Of a DNA stretch of 64,000 nt, positions 33,279-45,865 are shown one piece after another. The stretch's first letter is position 1. The number at the start of each line of letters is the position of its first letter. Where the stretch lies: NCBI GenBank assembly GCA_034640345.1, contig JAXRVH010000051.1:124001-188000 (forward strand). The letters are read 5' to 3'. The notes under the pieces were generated by a model that was given only the letters and a program-made list of their open reading frames with translations, ran no database searches and was not told the origin of the DNA. Source of the DNA: Drechslera avenae (taxonomy: Eukaryota > Ascomycota > Dothideomycetes > Pleosporales > Pleosporaceae). The translations under genes and the position numbers were made by a program.

Positions 33279-34332
33279 ATGGACGTTGCAGCACCCATCA
33301 AACCAACGGATCTCTTCTCGGCAAAAGGCCTGGTTGTGGTTATTACTGGCGGCGGCAGTGGTACGTCAACCAAGCTTCGAGCTACCCCACCATGCCCCGC
33401 GGCTGGACGTGAGCTTGAATGTTTGCAAACAAAAAAGACTTACCATTACAGGTCTGGGCCTTGCCATTGCCTCTACTCTCTATCAGAATGGTGCCGAGAA
33501 GATCTATATCCTTGGTCGCCGACATGACGTGCTCCTAAAGGCTGTCCAAAAACTTCAATCCGATGTGCCGTCTGAGCCCAATACCTCTACTTCTGTCAAA
33601 GAAGTAGTCTGCGACGTCACCGACCTCAACTCCGTAAAAGCAGCCGCCGAGTTTATAAAGAACGATGGTGGGTATGTCGATGTCCTCATCAACAACGCGG
33701 GCGTCATTGGCCCCAAGAACAGTCAGGAAATCTATAGAGCCCAAACCATTCAAGAGGTCTCCGACTCCATGGTCTTAGGCTGGGACGACTGGCAAAGCGC
33801 AATGGCAATTAACACGCAATCCGTCATCGGTGTCTCAGCTACCTTTCTTCCTTTGCTGGAAGCAGCAAACACGCGCCGCGGCTGGGCTCCAGGCAAAGTC
33901 ACCGGCACAGCCAACGCCCGCGCCCGCGATACCTCGAATCTGTCTGCCAACAACATCGCGCCCGACGACGACCGCATGGCACACATCATTACCATTGCAT
34001 CCGTAGCCTCGTTCAACCGCTGGATCTCCGCCGGTCTCGCATACAGCGCCACCAAGTCTGCGGCCGCGCACTTGGGTAAGATGATGAGCACTTTTCTCGC
34101 AGAGTGGGGGATTAGAAGTAACATCATTTGTCCCGGTCCATATCCCAGTGATATGACGGCGGGCAACAATCCCGTGTTTGGAACTAATCAGGTGCCGCAA
34201 GGGAGGATGGGCGGCATAAACGATGTAGCTGGTTTGATGCTTTTCCTGGTGGGCAAAGGGGGTGCGTATGTAAATGGGTGTGTGCAGTTGAGTGATGGGG
34301 GGAGAGTTGGCGTCTTTCCGGGGACGTATTAG
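33279..34332 (+). CDS. Short-chain dehydrogenase/reductase
   Basis: A classical SDR of 320 aa, from exons 33279-33360 and 33452-34332. The intron splits the nucleotide-binding glycine motif, VVVITGGGSG/LGLAIA. NNAGVIGP follows, then a serine-containing MAHIITIASVASFNR and the catalytic YSATKSAAAHLGK (Tyr-x3-Lys). The closing PGPYPSDMTAG is typical of the RhlG/3-oxoacyl-reductase-like fungal group. An insert of about 30 residues (EAANTRRGW...DDDRMAH) separates strand 4 from the active-site serine. The substrate is unknown. Its start is 230 bp after the Tex1 stop on the same strand. Confidence 0.9.
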
Positions 34333-34731
34333 ATTTGACAATAATTCGAAAGCTTGGGGGGGGAGGGGGGGATGATTGATGCCTTTGTTCAGCAACAACA
34401 ACACAATGGACAGTCTACAATCGTTAAGATATCATAAGTGTGAGATTATGTGTGTATACATGTTCGGCTGAGTGGGACGAGAAATTGCTATTTCACTTTT
34501 GATCATCTACTCGTAAACTCACAAACTAGAGGTGAGAGCTTAATGTAAACGTAGACGCTACAAATGCCATCTTCTCCTCTTCTGAACCACGAGTTCCAAA
34601 CACGACGCATATTGGTATCATACTCTCGCCAACACCTTCTTTGAATTTTGCTTGCGCTTCCGCCGTCTTCGCTTAGTTGCCTCGCCTTCTTCGTGAGGCC
34701 CATCGCTCGGGGTACCGTGCTGCTGACCATT

Positions 34732-37395
34732 CTACAATCGACCCAAGACACCCCTCACACTACCCTCGAGAACCACATTATTCTTGACGCTCAATTCGCC
34801 AATACCAGACTGGCCGCCAGACCCTTCACTGAGCCAGCGCTGGAGCAGAGCGTTACTCTCCATAGGTTTGATATTCGGTGCCGCAGTGCCGACAGTGACG
34901 TGTGCAACTTCATTAACGGTCGCAAATAGTAGTTGCTCAGTAGTTGTGCCTGTCTCGCTCTCAATCTGAAAGGTGCTGGTCCCGTTCAGACGCACTACAA
35001 AGCACATGATGCGGTCGTCCCAGACTAGTCGCTCCATCTGTACGTCACACTTTGCAAGCTCGGGCTCCCAGGATCCATCCGAGTTTGTCTTCTGCACCGC
35101 ATCATGTAGCTTGTTGAGTTTGTCCCAGTATTCGGCATTTTTGGATGATGAGGCGCGATGTATCAGGGTAACATGAAACTCGTTTTGGACACGGCGGCTC
35201 TGCTTTAGATGCCTGTACATGTGCGCAGTGGTATCGTCTTGGTCATTGAATAGAGACTCCAGCATTGAATTGATCTGATTGGTGTCGAGGCGTACAGAAA
35301 AGTACTCCATCTTTGGCATCTTCTTAGCCTTTGCAGGTGGTCCTTGGTTCCGCGAGTTTGCGCCACTGGCCGCTTGCTGATTGTTTTGGTTGTCCCGCTT
35401 ATTGGACCTGTTTTGCGAAAGGTCCATCTTGAAATCCGGTCTGTAGTCATTCAAAGCCCACTCAATAGCAGCATCCATGTCACGGTCGGTGGGCATCTCC
35501 TTGCCCTCAAATAGAGCCGGATATGTATCAAACATCTTCTGAATGGTAGTTCCGAGGTTCTCGCGCGAGCTGGCAGTCGGGTCGAGGTTGATGACTAGAT
35601 CGAAGAGATCGTCGGGGCTGCCTGAAGGGTCGACTGGCTGGAAGCGGTGCATAAAGCCTTCCATAATTTGAACAATTTCGCCTGAACCTTTGGAGCCTGC
35701 TTGGATAGTCTGGTGATTGTCACCACGGTCAAGTACACGCTTCTGGGTCGCTTGTCGAATGCGGTCATAGTTGGATCGATCATGCACGTAGTGCAGGGCG
35801 ACGAAACGAGCGTCCTGAACGTCCTTGGAGATGTCGGTGATGAGTTGATCTCGCTCACGCTTCTGATGGTTGTTGCGATCTGCGATAACAACTGGATTGG
35901 TGACGAGCAGCGAAGAAACGGTACTAGCAAAGAACTGGGGGCGATTCTTCTTCGTGTGTACGTTGTCGTTTTGGAAGTGGCCCCATCCGAACAGCTTCAC
36001 CAGAGCAAGGGCCACAGTTGTCTTTCCGCATCCAATCGTGGCAACAGGGACGAGTACAATATTCCTGTCAGCCTTTTTGCTCTCGACAGGTCCATTTTGC
36101 AGCTCTTGTCGGATGATGTCGGCGCCTGTTGTTCCGCGAAAAGCTAGGAAGTCGTCGCGCATCTTGATAATGCCATGGTTCTCATTGTAAGCCTTGGTAA
36201 GTTGCGGATTCTGCGCAAATTGCTGGCGAGCAAAAGCCAGGTACTCTTTGGTGATGGCTTCATGCTTCTTGTAGCGCGGTGCCTTGCCAGCAATCAAGGC
36301 CCTGGTGCACTCACGCCACTGCCGATACATGAGATATGGTTCCTCAAACTTGTACTTGAAGAACCAGTCCACGTAGGGCGCACCCTCGGCCTCGCGTGCC
36401 TGACATCTGATAACGAAGCCTTCTGTATCGCGACCTTCGTAGTTACCCGTCTCAGCAACCTTGTCTAGGAAGTTCTTGACTTCTTTGATATCGTCCATCA
36501 TCACATACGTAACCTTCTTCATGCCCCACTCGTCGGCGAACTTGTCGACCAGATGACCAGGATAGGTGGCGAACTGAGGCAGATTGAGGTTGATGCCGTG
36601 CACGTACAAGCCAGCCTGCTCAGCGGTGTATGCGAGGACATGCTCCTCAAACTCGTCATCGCATAGTTCGGCTACCAGTGTCGCATTCATGGACCGCAAT
36701 GTCCGCGCGAGGTCCTCCTTTGTCTTGCCCACAGTCGCAACATGCCGTTCGACCCACTTCTCGCCTACAATGGCATGGCTGACCTGGCCATCTCGCGCAC
36801 CAGTCGAGTGCTTGCTGCATACCAGCAGTGTGTCGTCATCCAGGCCCGAGATGAAGATGATACATCCGTTTTCCTTTACACTCAGCTCGTACGGCCCTCG
36901 CGTGTCACGCTCGACGTTCTTCCATTCCGTCTTCCTAATTTCTCCATGGTTGAAGAACTTGTCGTAACCCCTCACAGCAATCTCATGGTTGCCTTGCAGG
37001 TTCTTGTACGTGAACAGTCCTCGCGCATATGTAGGAAGATGCGCCTTCTTGTAGTCGAATTCACTCATTTTCCATGAGTCGACAGTCCGGCCGTTGGGAA
37101 GTGGAAATGTGTGCTGCCTGACCGAGAAGCCCCCCTTGCCTTTCTTGCCTTTGTGCTCGTTAAGAGCGCGCACTAGCTCAGAGATCTCTTTCGGATCCTG
37201 AGGCGCATACGGCGCCGTATCGCGGTAGGCCATGATTGTGGTCGATCGGAAGGAACGTACGAATGTATACGAGATTCGGCGCAAGTTTCGAATTGGATTG
37301 GCTGTCTGCAAGAGAGGTGAGGACGAGGGGAAAGTGTGTGATGGCAAAGGGCAAGTGTATGAGCGCGGGGAGAGTAGTTTAAGACAAGCCGACAT
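34732..37395 (-). CDS. TRL1: Fungal tRNA ligase Trl1
   Basis: A three-domain RNA repair enzyme that joins tRNA halves after intron removal and, in fungi, HAC1-type mRNA in the unfolded protein response. It is an intronless frame of 887 aa. The ligase domain carries the adenylated lysine motif ELSVKENGCIIFISG and later EGFVIRCQ and WFFKYKFEEPY. The kinase domain has VPVATIGCGKTTVALALVK (P-loop). The C-terminal cyclic phosphodiesterase domain shows two HxT motifs, FHVTLIH and AHVTVGT. The first 54 residues are Ser/Arg-rich without acidic residues and resemble a mitochondrial presequence; MAYRDTAPYAPQDP at 37233 is the likely cytosolic start. Confidence 0.95.
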   Translation of the reverse strand: MSACLKLLSPRSYTCPLPSHTFPSSSPLLQTANPIRNLRRISYTFVRSFRSTTIMAYRDTAPYAPQDPKEISELVRALNEHKGKKGKGGFSVRQHTFPLPNGRTVDSWKMSEFDYKKAHLPTYARGLFTYKNLQGNHEIAVRGYDKFFNHGEIRKTEWKNVERDTRGPYELSVKENGCIIFISGLDDDTLLVCSKHSTGARDGQVSHAIVGEKWVERHVATVGKTKEDLARTLRSMNATLVAELCDDEFEEHVLAYTAEQAGLYVHGINLNLPQFATYPGHLVDKFADEWGMKKVTYVMMDDIKEVKNFLDKVAETGNYEGRDTEGFVIRCQAREAEGAPYVDWFFKYKFEEPYLMYRQWRECTRALIAGKAPRYKKHEAITKEYLAFARQQFAQNPQLTKAYNENHGIIKMRDDFLAFRGTTGADIIRQELQNGPVESKKADRNIVLVPVATIGCGKTTVALALVKLFGWGHFQNDNVHTKKNRPQFFASTVSSLLVTNPVVIADRNNHQKRERDQLITDISKDVQDARFVALHYVHDRSNYDRIRQATQKRVLDRGDNHQTIQAGSKGSGEIVQIMEGFMHRFQPVDPSGSPDDLFDLVINLDPTASSRENLGTTIQKMFDTYPALFEGKEMPTDRDMDAAIEWALNDYRPDFKMDLSQNRSNKRDNQNNQQAASGANSRNQGPPAKAKKMPKMEYFSVRLDTNQINSMLESLFNDQDDTTAHMYRHLKQSRRVQNEFHVTLIHRASSSKNAEYWDKLNKLHDAVQKTNSDGSWEPELAKCDVQMERLVWDDRIMCFVVRLNGTSTFQIESETGTTTEQLLFATVNEVAHVTVGTAAPNIKPMESNALLQRWLSEGSGGQSGIGELSVKNNVVLEGSVRGVLGRL

Positions 37396-37752
37396 TTAGG
37401 TAGCACTGGCCGAAACGAAAAAGCGCGCAACAACGACTGATCAATCTGGAAGGGGCGTCTCGTACCAGTAGCAGCATGCAGGAGCAAACATCAAAAAGGG
37501 CGCTGCAGTCGCATTGAGGTCACGCAGTAGTCATCGACCCAGTGTTTTTATAATTCGTGATGAGATCACAGCACAGCCGCTGTGGCTGATATCCACGGCG
37601 CGGGGTATATGCTAACGTCTTTGGGTACATCACCGAGCCACAGCACATATTTCGGTTGACACTCTTCAAAAAGAGAGAGAGAGGTAAGTCAAACTTTAAT
37701 GGATACGGTCCCAGATCTACCTATATAGAACAAGGGTCCCACCGTTGCCACC

Positions 37753-39759
37753 TTAGAGCTTCTTCACGCCCTCTGCCAAAATCTTCTCAACTTCATCCTT
37801 GTGAGTCGAAAAGTTGTCAACTAGATTGTCCCTGCATGTACATTAGCCAAAAGTTCCTTGCAGATACACAGTTCTCCTACTTACCACATCTTTGGGTCAT
37901 GCTCATGTTTCTTCTTGCTGTTCCACGCCCAGTCGGTAATGGTGAACATCCTGGAACTCTCCATCATGAATGCAATAGCGCCCTTGGATATTTGCATCTC
38001 AGGCGGTGGCTGTGCGCTGGCTGCTTTGAACTGTCATTGTGTGAGCAAGAAACCGTTCATGTAGTTTCGTCAGTTGAACATACCTCTTCATATGCGACTC
38101 CGTGAGGCACAAACCCGCACTCGAAGCTGATGCCACCAGGCTGGAATTCGTCTGAGCGGCCTGCGTACTCGCCATAAATAAGACCCATGAGCTCTGAAGC
38201 TCCGTTTCGGTGGTAGTATGGCGGCCGATAGGCTGGAAACTAGTCAGCTTTCAGTCCCCTTTTCCTTGCTGTGCAACAAACGTACTGTGAGATGCCACAT
38301 CCCATCGAGGGCTGAAGATGAGGAAGTCTGCAAGCGGTGCAGCTGGATCGCGAGAAGGAGCTGTGATGACGCAAAAAATGGAGGGGTCAATGTGATCGAC
38401 TGAGATGGAGCCAACATTGACAAACTTGGTCAGGTCGTACTTGTACGGAACGTAGTTGCCATGCCATGCGACAACATCGAATGGCGAATGCTCCTGCTTG
38501 CTAACGAAGAACTTCCCGGCCAGCTTGTAGACAATCTCCCACGATGCTTGCTCAATCTCGTACTTTGCGGTAGGATGCAAAAAGTCTCGAGCGTTGGCGA
38601 GTCCGTTGGCTCCCAACGGGCCCAGCTCGGGAAGCTGGAATTGTGAGCCCCATATTTCTGTACAGCATCAGTACTTGTAACCCTACTCCCTCCCGTCTTG
38701 CTATATTGCTTACCCAAAATGTATCCCCGAGTCGGACCATCAACTTTGACCCTGAATCGCTGCCCTCTCTGGATGACGCAAATCTCGCCTGGCTGCACGT
38801 ACATTGGCCCAAATTCGGTCAAGATATCAAGCGCCCCAAGTTGTGGCACAATGAGAAAATCGCCATCGGAGTTCACCGCCGCCCTTCTGTTCATGCTCGC
38901 ATTGCATAGGTATGTATGGACCGCCAGACCCTCTCGGAGCGTCGGGTCACCGGAGCCAGCGATGCTCTTCAAACCCGAAATGAAATCGACTTCGCCATCT
39001 GTAGGAGTATCGAATGGGAGCCAAGCCAGCTGTGTGGGAGAGACATGGACGCGTTTGTTGATGGGGAGGAAGTTTGATTCGGTATCTTCGTTGTCTGGAA
39101 GATCGGTCTGTCATGTATGTCAGAAAGTGGCTGCAGCCGAAATTAAACACACCATACGCCCGGGCACGGGGCGTCACTGTCGCCCTTTGTAATTCCCACC
39201 CGGAGAAGAGCGCAAGATGACGTGAGAAATGCTCCGTAGGGCTATAGTAAATGCCGGTTAAGAGGGAGTTTCTTACAAATCCTTGATGTGCAACCGCAGG
39301 GCGCGCTCTGTATAGATAGGCCTGAGTGAGACATCAGCATCCGCTCTAGTAGCCGAAGAGTGAGTCACCAACCTTCTTGTTCAGGTGTCTTGGAGCAACG
39401 AAAGCAGAACCGGTCATCTGCTCGGCATACAGTCCGAATCTGACACTTCGTGGGTTGTTTTGTCCCTTTGGGATAGTTCCTGCAGAGCACCGATTAGCGC
39501 ATCGCGAGAAGAGTCGGACATGAGCGCATCCTCACCTGGTACGGCCTCTGATTCGAAGCTGTTCCCAAACCCGGATTGATACTGCGAAAGGCTATGCGTC
39601 AGCGGGCTGCTTAATGTATGTGGTGATGTCTGTAAGCCAGCTCACCTCATATGGATCATTCTTCCTGTTTCCAAACGATGGTATAGCACCATCCTTCTGC
39701 GTCTCGGCCCAGTGGAAGATGTTTTGATACTCCTTTGGGTCTTTGAGCGGTTCAGGCAT
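37753..39759 (-). CDS. Homogentisate 1,2-dioxygenase
   Basis: A non-haem iron enzyme that opens the ring of homogentisate in tyrosine/phenylalanine catabolism. It is split into about eight exons. The start MPEPLKDPKEYQNIFHW leads into NDPYE/YQSGFGNSFESEAVPG and TIPKGQNNPRSVRFGLYAEQ, then MTGSAFVAPRHLNKK. Central exons hold QRGQRFRVKVDGPTRGYILG and FDVVAWHGNYVPYKYDL. The iron ligands appear in PPYYHRNGASELMGLIYG (His and Glu) and CGFVPHGVAYEE (His). The end is KVEKILAEGVKKL-like (DEVEKILAEGVKKL). The gene stands alone: no fumarylacetoacetase or maleylacetoacetate isomerase lies next to it, unlike many Aspergillus genomes where these are clustered. Exact internal exon edges are approximate. Confidence 0.93.
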
Positions 39760-42700
39760 GGTGACGAAGTTGGTCTGCTGTTCACCGGGGGTCTACTAGG
39801 ATCTGCGCAATACCAGGCAATGGCTTCAATGACGCGCTCCGGGGATGCTCTTTGCGATAGTTTGGGTTTGAATTGGAGAAACAAGACTGGAATTCCTGGT
39901 GTCAAAAGAAGTGCATGCCCTCGAAGACCCCACACTCGCCGACCCCACAGCTGCGCAGCAAGATCGATCGTCATGCATTCCTTCCGGTTAATCAACCTTC
40001 TTCAATTGTTCTCATCCATTGTGCTGCCCAATCATGCATAAATCCGACCTCAAACTTTGGCGTCATCACCAGCAACTGCCCAGAAGGAATAATTGGAGTT
40101 TGGGTGAGGTGCGCAACTGCCGATGAGGGTCAAAGAGGGGTAGCTCCACGCAGCACATGTGAAGCCGGGAAAGAACGGACTTGATGCGACGCTGATTCGC
40201 TGCCGACGCGACATGTAGTGAATTGTAGCGGAGCAGTTGAAGACGACTTTGTACAGTAAGTGTGTAGTCAGCCACTCGAGTCGGACATTCGCCGCTTTTC
40301 CACATCCACCGACGGCACGCTCGGCTTGCTTCGATACCAACAACTGTGGATGATTAGCTTCAACTCTCCAACTTTCTCTCTCTCTCCCTCTCTCTGGCAT
40401 GACCGCACGCCTGCACACAATTCTGGACAGCTGACAGCATTCAACTCACCGTCTCGCCACCTCCCATTACCAATATGCTAACCTTGTTAATCATCTCCAA
40501 GGCATCCCATCCTGTCCCGAACTGATCATGCTAACTTGTCCGCAACGCCACACGGATCCTCCAAACCTTTGGTTCTTCCATGCTTCCAGACGTCCTTCAG
40601 CCTTACACGTCGTATCGCATTCCCGTGCCACCTGAGCCCCTCGGATCTCGCCTAAGTGCAACAGCACCAAGACACGAGCTCGACCAGGCATCACCGCTGT
40701 ACGTAGACATGTACGTAACACACATCTCATCTCATCGCGTCGCATCTCGTCTCGCGTAAATGCTTACAGCCAATTCACATATTACATTCATGCATTGCAG
40801 ACGCGGGCAAAATGTAGGCGAGATGGGGTAACACCAAACAGCCACAACTTGCGGGCTCGACGTGCTCGTAGGCTCGTCGTTCATGCATCAAATCCTTCTG
40901 AGCTGATAGATGACCGGATACGGACAGTTCCATATCGTATCCGGGCTGGCTGGCTGGCTGTGATTACTCTAACTAGACGATGTGATTTATTGGTTTTGCC
41001 GGATTGATCCAGCTGGTCAACTTCGCACCAAGAAGAAGCGAAAGGCAAGCCTTCGGACCTAGTTTGTGACGGGAAAGCTGGTTCCTCTCCATTTTCTCCC
41101 TTCAGCTCACACATTGGCGCAATCGAGATCCAAACTGTAAACCACATGCAAACGTGACCAACCTAGAAAGCCCTCGCCCTTGGTCTAGACTACCCTCCAT
41201 GACCCGGCATCAAGCACGCCTAGTAAGCGCCGTAGAAGGAGAAGAAGCAAGAAAACATGTTTCTAACGCCCGCACATCGGGCATGCACACCGCAACGTTT
41301 GTGTTGCATACGATAGTATCCTTGGCCTGGCTTTTGCCCTTGATCCAAGATGAGTCCGCCTCGAACGACCCGCTACTAGGACGTCTAGTTGCTGCCCGAA
41401 ACGCAATACGCCGGTGACTCCCAAGAACCAGGGCTTTTGTTGCGCGACGATATGTGAAAGCAGAAGAAGAAGAAAAAAAAAAGGGCCGACTGGCGCAATT
41501 CGGACCAAATGTCCGCACTGTACTATACCGCTACTCTGATATCAGAGTACAGTATCTGCAAGATGAAATCGCGTAGAACGGCGGCCAGAAACATGGGCAG
41601 CTCCACCACACTCCTCTCGGCACCAAACACCGCGTTTACACCCCCCCCCCCCCCACCCCCCTTCCTTCGCTTCGCTTCGCAACGTTGTTGTTAGCTAGCA
41701 ATGGTACTTGCGAGTACGGAAATAAATCATGTCGTCATATCAGCGCGTGTCACTTTTTTTTTGGTAGTTAGCTATCAAACAAAGTATTTGCAATCCTCGT
41801 TATCCGCCATTAATCTTGTCCCTCCATCCATGGAAATTTACCACCGATACAGGAAAGAAGGAAAGGAAAAAAAACCCTACCACCACTTTCGCGCGTTTCG
41901 CGCTGCAACAAGCCACCCCGCCGCCGTCGCCGCCGCCCACCCCCTACCCTACCCTACCCTACCCAAGCAAAACTAAACCCCTCCATCGCACTAAAACAAA
42001 CACCCAGTTTTTTTTCCCTTGACCGCCTCGGCCCTCCGAGGTCGCGTCCGTCCTCACCAAGACCAAGACCAGTAAGCCTAGCGCTTCGTTCCCTCTCCCC
42101 ATCTACTGTATCCAAACTGCCCCCTCCCTCCCTTCCCCCCCTATTAATTCAAACTATGCATCACCAGACCTCATACTCTTGACAGGTGTTCCCGCACCTC
42201 CCCCCCCCTTTTCTTTCTTTCCCCCATATTCCCTGTACACGGATAAACAAGGGGGGTTCTGTGAATGTGAACATGTTTGACCGTTTTGCGCAACCAAAAC
42301 TCCTCGTCAGCAGTATAAAAATTACATTTGCGTGAGTGCGGGCGTGGGTGTGTGGGTGTTTCTTTGGGGGGGGGGGGGGGCACGGACGGAGAAAGGGTTT
42401 ACTACGGTTATCTGCGTAAGCGCCGTGCCCCATGCGCAATCGTGCGGGGAAAGTATACTCACAAAGTTGGTAACGCCACTCGACACCCCCCCTGTCCACG
42501 ACACCACTACGCACACACCTCTTCTTCTTCTTCTCTCTCGCACATAAAGGTGAAGGAGGGGGGAGAAAACCGGAGCCCCATGAATCGGGTGTATTAGGGT
42601 TCGTGATAGATCACGAGGAAGAGGGAAAAGGGGGGGGGGGCTATTTGCTTTACACATTTGTTTCTCCTCGTAATGCAAGTTTTGGCTTTGGACGGGACAG

Positions 42701-44151
42701 GACAAGGTCTTGAGGTCTAGGGCTTATTTAGGCAAAATGCGCGAGCGAACATAAAAAAAAAGGCCTTCTTGATACCAATGTACCGAGGAAGCCGTAGCAA
42801 GATTTGAAACTTGTCCTATTTGCAATCTTTCAAAGTTTGTAGGACTCGGCGCGGAAAGTAAATGTCGTCCTAGGAGGACGGACGGCGGGCGAGGGAAGAG
42901 GAAAGGCCAGGTGTTTGCTGATCACTGATCTGCCTACCCTGATGTGCCCGCCTTGCCCCAAAACAATGGCGTGCGTGCGTGCATGCGTATGTGTGTGTGT
43001 GCACTGTGCACATGGTTCTGGTGTCCGCCATTCGCCGAACAACAAGAAGATAGTTCCCAGTTTACATGACAATCACTCTCTTTTGCCCTTTTGTATCATG
43101 ACTCTTTTCTTCTTCTTTCGCGTTCGCATACGAGGCCCCCATGCAAACTACTTTGACCAACCCGCACTGCAAATCCCAACCTGTTTCAACGCAGTTTGGT
43201 CATGGCAACGATCGGCCACGCACCGACTTAGCGCGCGCGGCGGATGTAGTTCGCAGCGCTTCCTTTTGATTTCGTTTGCTACTGCTGCTGCTGGTCTTGG
43301 AAGGGCGGCCAAAAAACAGACCAAGGAAAAAACGGTTGCGGAGAACGCTCGGGACCCTGCCTTTGGGCTGTGGAGGGAGCGGCAATCACCCTGCCTTAGA
43401 GTGTTTCTCTGACCCTGCGCTGATCGGTCACTACGCTTGTAGCCACAACAACTTGTAGTAGGACGTTCGACCTTTGCAACAACATTATCAGGTCAGCTTG
43501 GAGCTAGAATCACGGATGGGCTCGGCAAGGCTGGTGAGCAGCCACGAGGCGCGATGTCGTCGTCGTGATCAACCGCAGAGGCTGAACTACTACGACATGG
43601 TAGGCTGCGCAAGTGAGACACGCAGCCAGCATCCTTCGGAAAACCTGTATCATTCAGGTTTGCCCAAGTTCGGGGTCGGCGGGTGGGAAGGATAGGAAGA
43701 CATGGGGTTTGGGGAAGTGGCGATAGGACCGGTAGGTAGGACGCTCCGAAACGTTTCAAACGGATGCGCATGGTGATGCAAGATATGGTGCGCGCTACAT
43801 GCCCTTTTGCAACCAAACCACTTTACACGGCCCATCTAAACGTCGGGACATGTGTGGTGTGGCACATCCTTTTGCTGCAGAATGCATCAATCACAGGCCG
43901 AGAGCTAGCAGCGTGGAGCAAAAAAGTACGCGTGCGTGACTGCGCAACGTGATGGGCTAGGAAGAAGCCTGTTGACAAGATCCTGGCAAGTGAGTGCAAT
44001 CGCGCGGAGAGGGCAAGATGCTGCATACAAAGACATTGCAGTGGCAAATATACCATGTATTTTGTCCGACGCGCGTTGCGCAGACGTAAATTCGTATGTA
44101 CCAAGTACCATAGCCACATGTCATTCGTAATGTAGCCCGCCCGGTCCGAGC
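39760..44151. other. 4.4-kb gene-free region rich in homopolymers
   Basis: No gene is recognised on either strand. It contains C14 at 41641-41654, G15 at 42366-42380, G11 at 42630-42640, a T tract near 41753 and GT/GC-type simple repeats near 42970. The many short open frames overlap each other and have low-complexity composition. The first few hundred bases should include the homogentisate dioxygenase promoter, and the last the Sft2 3' UTR. Confidence 0.55.
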
Positions 44152-45865
44152 TTAATCGTTCATCCATGCCGCGACACGGTTGCCGCCAAAGCGCGCTGCA
44201 AAGCGCAGACCAGATGAGCCCATGGGAAAGTAGGATACAATGTACCAGAGCAAGCAGACTAGCTGGACAATAGCTGCAATGAAGGTGAGGATGGTGCTGT
44301 GCAACTAATCACGCGGACGGCTGTCAGTCAAGAAAAAAAATGAACTAGTCGACGACAATCGATAAGGGCCTTGCGTGGGGGACACGAGGACAAGGATTGC
44401 GGGCAGAAGTGTGCAAGGGTTGACATGTATGTGGCAGGGTACGGTGTTGCTAGGCCTGGAGCTTGACTTACACCTAGTGAGAAGAATAGAGTGAGCGCAA
44501 TACTCCCAAAATAAGCCGCCGTAAACGGAAGCCTCGGACCAGAGATGAGGTGTTGGACTTTATGTATCGTCAGCGTGAGATCAAGTAGAGGGTGTGGTGG
44601 CGGATACAAGGCTTGCTTACAGTATTGGATTGGGCCCATCAAGACACCCCATGCTCCCAGAAAGAGAACGCTTCCCATGGACCATCTGCAAGCAGGGCAT
44701 ACTGTTAGCACTAACGTCCTTCAGGTGACGTGCATGAGACTTGGCAGAAGAGACTTTGGCAAGGTAGAGGCCGCCTGCCACCCCCCCTGCAGCGCGCCGA
44801 ACCTCGACCCGCATGATCGCTAGAGAGGGTCCAGTGTCGATCGTACAGTGGCTAGAGAAGTCAAGTGCCACACTGACTCGATTCGCCAGGCTAGCGTTCG
44901 CAGTCGGTGAGCGGAAACATGCCACCCTGGAGGGCGTTGCATGAGTTCGCATAGCCGTAGCGAAGGGACGAATGCGGTATGCGGCACTGGCCATCTGCCT
45001 GATATGACTTCACCACTCCAGAGAAGGCTGCCTGAAGGGCGTCCTTTGACTGGGCGTGAAGGACTGGGAGAGACAGGGGACTTACAGGATGGCAAACTTG
45101 CGCGGTTTAACGATAAAGAGGGGCGTGAACATGAGGCCAATACAGACAGCAAACATGGCCAAGGCAGCAAGAAGCAGACCGCCAAATACAAGTAATCGGT
45201 CCCACCGACTCACTGTGGATATTGGTCAGCACACTGTAGACGATCCATGGCAGGATTGAACAGCTAGCGTCCTGCACAGGAGGTGGTAACGCAGGAACTC
45301 CCATCTGTCACAATGATCATGCTTGCGCCGTCGGATTCTGATGCAGAGTGCCAGATGACATGTTTAGGATGGAAAAAGGAAACATCAAAGGCCGGAGCCA
45401 TGCTCATTTGAAGAATGCCATGTGCTGAAACAAGGAGGTGAAGACAAAGAACGATGGCTGTGCGGTGAAACTAGCCGCAGAGCTACATCGTCTGATGACA
45501 TCACAAGTGGCAGCAGACGTTCGTAACGAGGAGGATAACATGGAGGGATTTCAGAGTGCAGCAAAGTGGGGAATGTGAAGCGAGCAGGGACGCGTAAGGA
45601 AGGTGGTGGTGGTGGTGCCTTGAAAGAAATACGCAGACTTACGCGCAAACCACCCCTCTTCCTCCTCTCTCCGTGTGGGCGCAGGGAGAGGGGCGCCCGG
45701 GTTCGTCTCTGTGATGGGCAATCGCACATAGCCACCCTCACCAAACGGATTGAGGCTCTGTATGCGGCCTAGCAACGAGGGTGGTGCGGTGTTGACGGGC
45801 ACGTCTGGCTCCCTCCTGCTCCACCCCAGCGAATTCATCGAGTCTCGGAAGGAAGCGGAGGCCAT
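44152..45865 (-). CDS. SFT2: Sft2-type Golgi vesicle transport protein
   Basis: A small four-helix membrane protein of the Got1/Sft2 family, acting in fusion of endosome-derived vesicles with the late Golgi. About five exons spread over 1.7 kb. Exon 1 encodes MASASFRDSMNSLGWSRR and the tail to EEEEGWFARK. Later exons encode SRWDRLLVFGGLLLAALAMF and MFTPLFIVKPRKFAI, then WSMGSVLFLGAWGVLMGP. Next come LISGPRLPFTAAYFGSIALT, then TILTFIAAIVQLVCLLWY and FPMGSSGLRFAARFGG, ending AAWMND. All four helices and the conserved FPMGSxGLRFA end are present. The introns are longer than average for this window, and exact edges were not all fixed. Confidence 0.88.
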
